Below are positions 62,154 through 64,000 of a DNA stretch of 64,000 nucleotides, piece by piece. The notes beneath the pieces were generated by a model. That model searched no databases. It saw only the letters and a program-made list of their open reading frames with translations, and had not been told where the DNA came from. The position numbers and the translations under genes are program-made. Source of the DNA: Chryseobacterium shigense (GTDB taxonomy: Bacteria; Bacteroidota; Bacteroidia; Flavobacteriales; Weeksellaceae); assembly GCF_014207845.1 (NCBI RefSeq), contig NZ_JACHLC010000001.1, forward strand, positions 310,001-374,000, in the 5' to 3' direction. How positions within the stretch are numbered: the stretch's first letter is position 1; every line of letters begins with the position of its first letter.

Positions 62154-62915
62154 CTATGAATTGAATCCCTCAATAATTTTAGAAAAATCCTCCAGTTTTA
62201 AAGCTGCACCTCCGATCAGTCCACCGTCAATATCAAGCTGGGAGAAAATCTCTTTGGCATTATCCGGCTTCACAGAACCTCCGTAAAGGATAGAAACTTC
62301 GTCAGCCACTTCCTGTCCGTATTTTGCAGCAATGATGCTTCTGATATGTGCATGAATCTCCTGAGCCTGTTCCGGAGTAGCCGTTTCCCCTGTTCCGATG
62401 GCCCAAACCGGCTCATAAGCAATAACCACTTTCTTGATTTCTTCAGCAGAAAGGGTGAAAAGAGCCACCTCAGTCTGGTTTTTCACTACTTCAAAATGCT
62501 GCCCTGCTTTTCTCTGCTCAAGGGTTTCGCCGTTACAGTAAACAGGGATCAGGCCTTTATCAAGAGCTAATTTGATCTTTCTGTTGCAGTGAGAATCCGT
62601 TTCACCGTGATACTGTCTTCTTTCCGAATGCCCGATCAGTGAACCGGTAGCATCAATAGACTCAAGCATATCGGCTGAAATTTCACCGGTATAGGCACCG
62701 CTTTCATGCTCGCTCATGTCCTGGGAAAATACACCGATTTCATCTTTTTCGAAGATATCTTTAGCCATCATTAAATATAAAGAAGGCGGTGCAATCCATA
62801 CTTCGCAGTTAGTGGTGTTGCTATTTTTATAGCTTAGTAATTGAATCATCAACTGTTGTGCGTCAATGACATTTTTATTCATTTTCCAGTTTCCTGCAAC
62901 TATTTTTCTTCTCAT
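62154..62915 (-). CDS. tpiA: Triosephosphate isomerase
   Basis: 253 residues, the usual length. It interconverts glyceraldehyde-3-phosphate and dihydroxyacetone phosphate in glycolysis. RKIVAGNWKMNKN (Lys13 region), LIGHSERRQYHGE (His and Arg of the active-site loop), VIAYEPVWAIGTGETATPEQAQEIH (Glu and the mobile loop) and ILYGGSVKPDNAKEIFSQLDIDGGLIGGAAL (phosphate-binding) are all present. It is a single gene with REP-like palindromes behind it. The TerB-like gene lies upstream in the same direction, 84 bases away. Confidence 0.98.
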   Translation of the reverse strand: MRRKIVAGNWKMNKNVIDAQQLMIQLLSYKNSNTTNCEVWIAPPSLYLMMAKDIFEKDEIGVFSQDMSEHESGAYTGEISADMLESIDATGSLIGHSERRQYHGETDSHCNRKIKLALDKGLIPVYCNGETLEQRKAGQHFEVVKNQTEVALFTLSAEEIKKVVIAYEPVWAIGTGETATPEQAQEIHAHIRSIIAAKYGQEVADEVSILYGGSVKPDNAKEIFSQLDIDGGLIGGAALKLEDFSKIIEGFNS

Positions 62916-62999
62916 AGTTTATGTAAAAATATTTATTGATTTTATTGATCACTGTGAACTTTTCCGGAAGCCTTCTTGCTTCTCTGCGGTTGGCCCTTT

Positions 63000-63350
63000 T
63001 TATGCCAGATTCCACAGATTTTTCAAAAGCTTGTAGAAAGTATGTTCCTCATCAGTCACCTTATTATCAGCTTTAATTAATGTTTTAGCGAATTCTGCAA
63101 ACTTCACACGTTCATCCTCCGTAGAATCATCGTGGAAGCATCTCGCATGAAATTCAAAATGATCCTTCCATTCCTCGGCCTGTAAAAGAGCCAGGGTTTC
63201 CAGCTCATTGTCAAGATTCATTCTGAAAGGAAATTCATCAGCCATATATTGTTGAACCAGCATTCCTTCCTCAGGAGCAAACTCTCCGTCTACGGAAGAA
63301 AGAATCATTAAAAGATGATAACCGGCGATTGATTTATTTGATTTTTGCAT
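63000..63350 (-). CDS. TerB-like family protein
   Basis: 116 residues, all helical and acidic. It matches the TerB-like fold used in tellurite-resistance and related proteins: SIAGYHLLMILSSVDGEFAPEEGMLVQQYM, then EWKDHFEFHARCFHDDSTEDERVKFAEFAKTLIKADNKVTDEEHTFYKLL. Acidic pairs at conserved positions (SVDGEFAPEE and KADNKVTDEE) suggest metal binding. No other ter genes are near, so a general stress role rather than tellurite resistance is likely. It lies between tpiA and a partial BT_3928-type gene. Confidence 0.82.
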   Translation of the reverse strand: MQKSNKSIAGYHLLMILSSVDGEFAPEEGMLVQQYMADEFPFRMNLDNELETLALLQAEEWKDHFEFHARCFHDDSTEDERVKFAEFAKTLIKADNKVTDEEHTFYKLLKNLWNLA

Positions 63351-63459
63351 TTGTAAATGTATGTTTAAGTTTAGTGTTTAAATTTGATAGTTGATAATTG
63401 CGGGTTCCGTGTTTCGGGATTGATGGTTTTTTACAATCTACCTGTTCACAGTATCTATT

Positions 63460-64000
63460 CTAATCGATATAGTCCTTCGCAGGCTGTTTGTCCACAATTT
63501 TTCCCTTTTCCAATACCAGCACAAACGGATTGCTTCTCGCTATCGTTTTGATTGCAGTTCCGTCCATCATAGCATTTTTAATGGTTTTAAAAGTATTCGG
63601 ATCCGTAGAAACACCATAAATAACAGCTCCTTTCTGAGCATTAACCTTGGCTTCAACTTTCTGAAAAAGATCAGCGGAAACTTCTTTCGGATGATAAGAG
63701 AAAACCAGGATTGCTTTGGGTGCATTGATAATTTCATCTGTAAGTTCCAGCCCTGTAGGATCTTCAATTTTGAATTTTACGATCTCGGATTTATAACCTT
63801 CTTTCGTAAGGACAGATTCATTCTTTCCTTCCTCTATTTTCCATGGGGAACCTTCTGACCAGTATTTTGTTTCCTTAATATAATCATCCTGGTTCACCTT
63901 TAAAACTTCTCCTGTTTTCTGATTTTTAAGCGAATAAAAAGTCTTGTACTCAGAAGGATTTTTATTGATCTTTTCCTTTTCAGCCTTTATATTGGTCCCG
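63460..64000 (-). CDS. BT_3928-family (DoxX/thioredoxin-like) protein, C-terminal part
   Basis: The frame stays open to the right edge, so only the last 180 residues are seen. An internal GTG at 63895-63897 is not the real start. The text APKAILVFSYHPKEVSADLFQKVEAKVNAQKGAVIYGVSTDPNTF and GTAIKTIARSNPFVLVLEKGKIVDKQPAKDYID fits a C-terminal soluble, thioredoxin-like part of BT_3928-type proteins, which begin with DoxX-like membrane helices. The upstream portion would lie outside the window. Role unclear, perhaps redox handling at the membrane. Confidence 0.7.
   Translation of the reverse strand, partial: GTNIKAEKEKINKNPSEYKTFYSLKNQKTGEVLKVNQDDYIKETKYWSEGSPWKIEEGKNESVLTKEGYKSEIVKFKIEDPTGLELTDEIINAPKAILVFSYHPKEVSADLFQKVEAKVNAQKGAVIYGVSTDPNTFKTIKNAMMDGTAIKTIARSNPFVLVLEKGKIVDKQPAKDYID

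Overview
The window is about 37% GC chromosomal DNA from a Bacteroidota species of the flavobacterial group, most likely Chryseobacterium or a close relative in the Weeksellaceae. This is inferred from Bacteroidota-type promoters (TTTG, about 19 nt, TAnnTTTG), a type IX secretion (T9SS) sorting protein, an OMP_b-brl_3-type TonB-dependent receptor, a DnaG primase without zinc cysteines, and short MKNLKKL-leader peptides. No prophage, insertion-sequence transposase, rRNA or CRISPR array was seen. There is one canonical tRNA gene (tRNA-Leu) and one tRNA-like RNA.

Layout. 1-3.5 kb: end of a LytTR regulator, lgt, an epimerase-like protein, a cold-shock protein and a DEAD-box protein cut off after its first RecA domain. 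4-7.9 kb: a probable envelope stress module of ECF sigma factor (no ordinary start codon), RskA-like anti-sigma factor, fasciclin protein and two exported ferritin-like proteins. 8-19 kb: tRNA-Leu, a metallo-beta-lactamase-fold hydrolase, a conserved protein of unknown function, free methionine-R-sulfoxide reductase, a metal-receptor-like protein, an acyltransferase, mgtE, two tandem cysteine-rich peptides with double-glycine-like leaders, rpsO and a FucP-like sugar transporter. 19-34 kb: pnp, an M13 peptidase, a TonB-dependent receptor with its MarR regulator, an ABC ATPase with a permease/M1-peptidase fusion, an XRE/DUF2975 pair and a seven-repeat T9SS protein.

34-43 kb is the most unusual part. 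A four-gene minus-strand operon carries two RlaP-type nucleotidyltransferases, an R2K-like ATP-grasp enzyme and an SMI1/KNR4-like protein. It is followed by a WYL regulator, a HopJ-type protein and, on the plus strand, the RNA ligase gene rtcB. Directly after rtcB lies a tRNA-like RNA that keeps every invariant tertiary residue of a tRNA, but its anticodon arm is replaced by an extended hairpin. Then come three imperfect hairpin repeats with compensatory base changes, and a 584-residue protein with a TerD-like C-terminal part. One half-motif pair of the repeats also sits, in swapped order, inside the tRNA-like RNA. The arrangement resembles, without matching, the Ro60/Y-RNA/RtcB RNA-repair operons of other bacteria.

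43-64 kb is mostly core metabolism and cell maintenance: an outer-membrane beta-barrel gene with a sigma-54-like promoter, glk, two YceI proteins, amt, sdaA, tyrA, a Kef-type antiporter, a LytS/LytR-type two-component pair, ald, tsaE, dnaG, clpP and tpiA. tyrA is preceded by what reads as a classical attenuator: a short leader ORF with three Tyr codons, a possible antiterminator over its stop codon, and a terminator hairpin. Several REP-like palindromes are scattered between genes.
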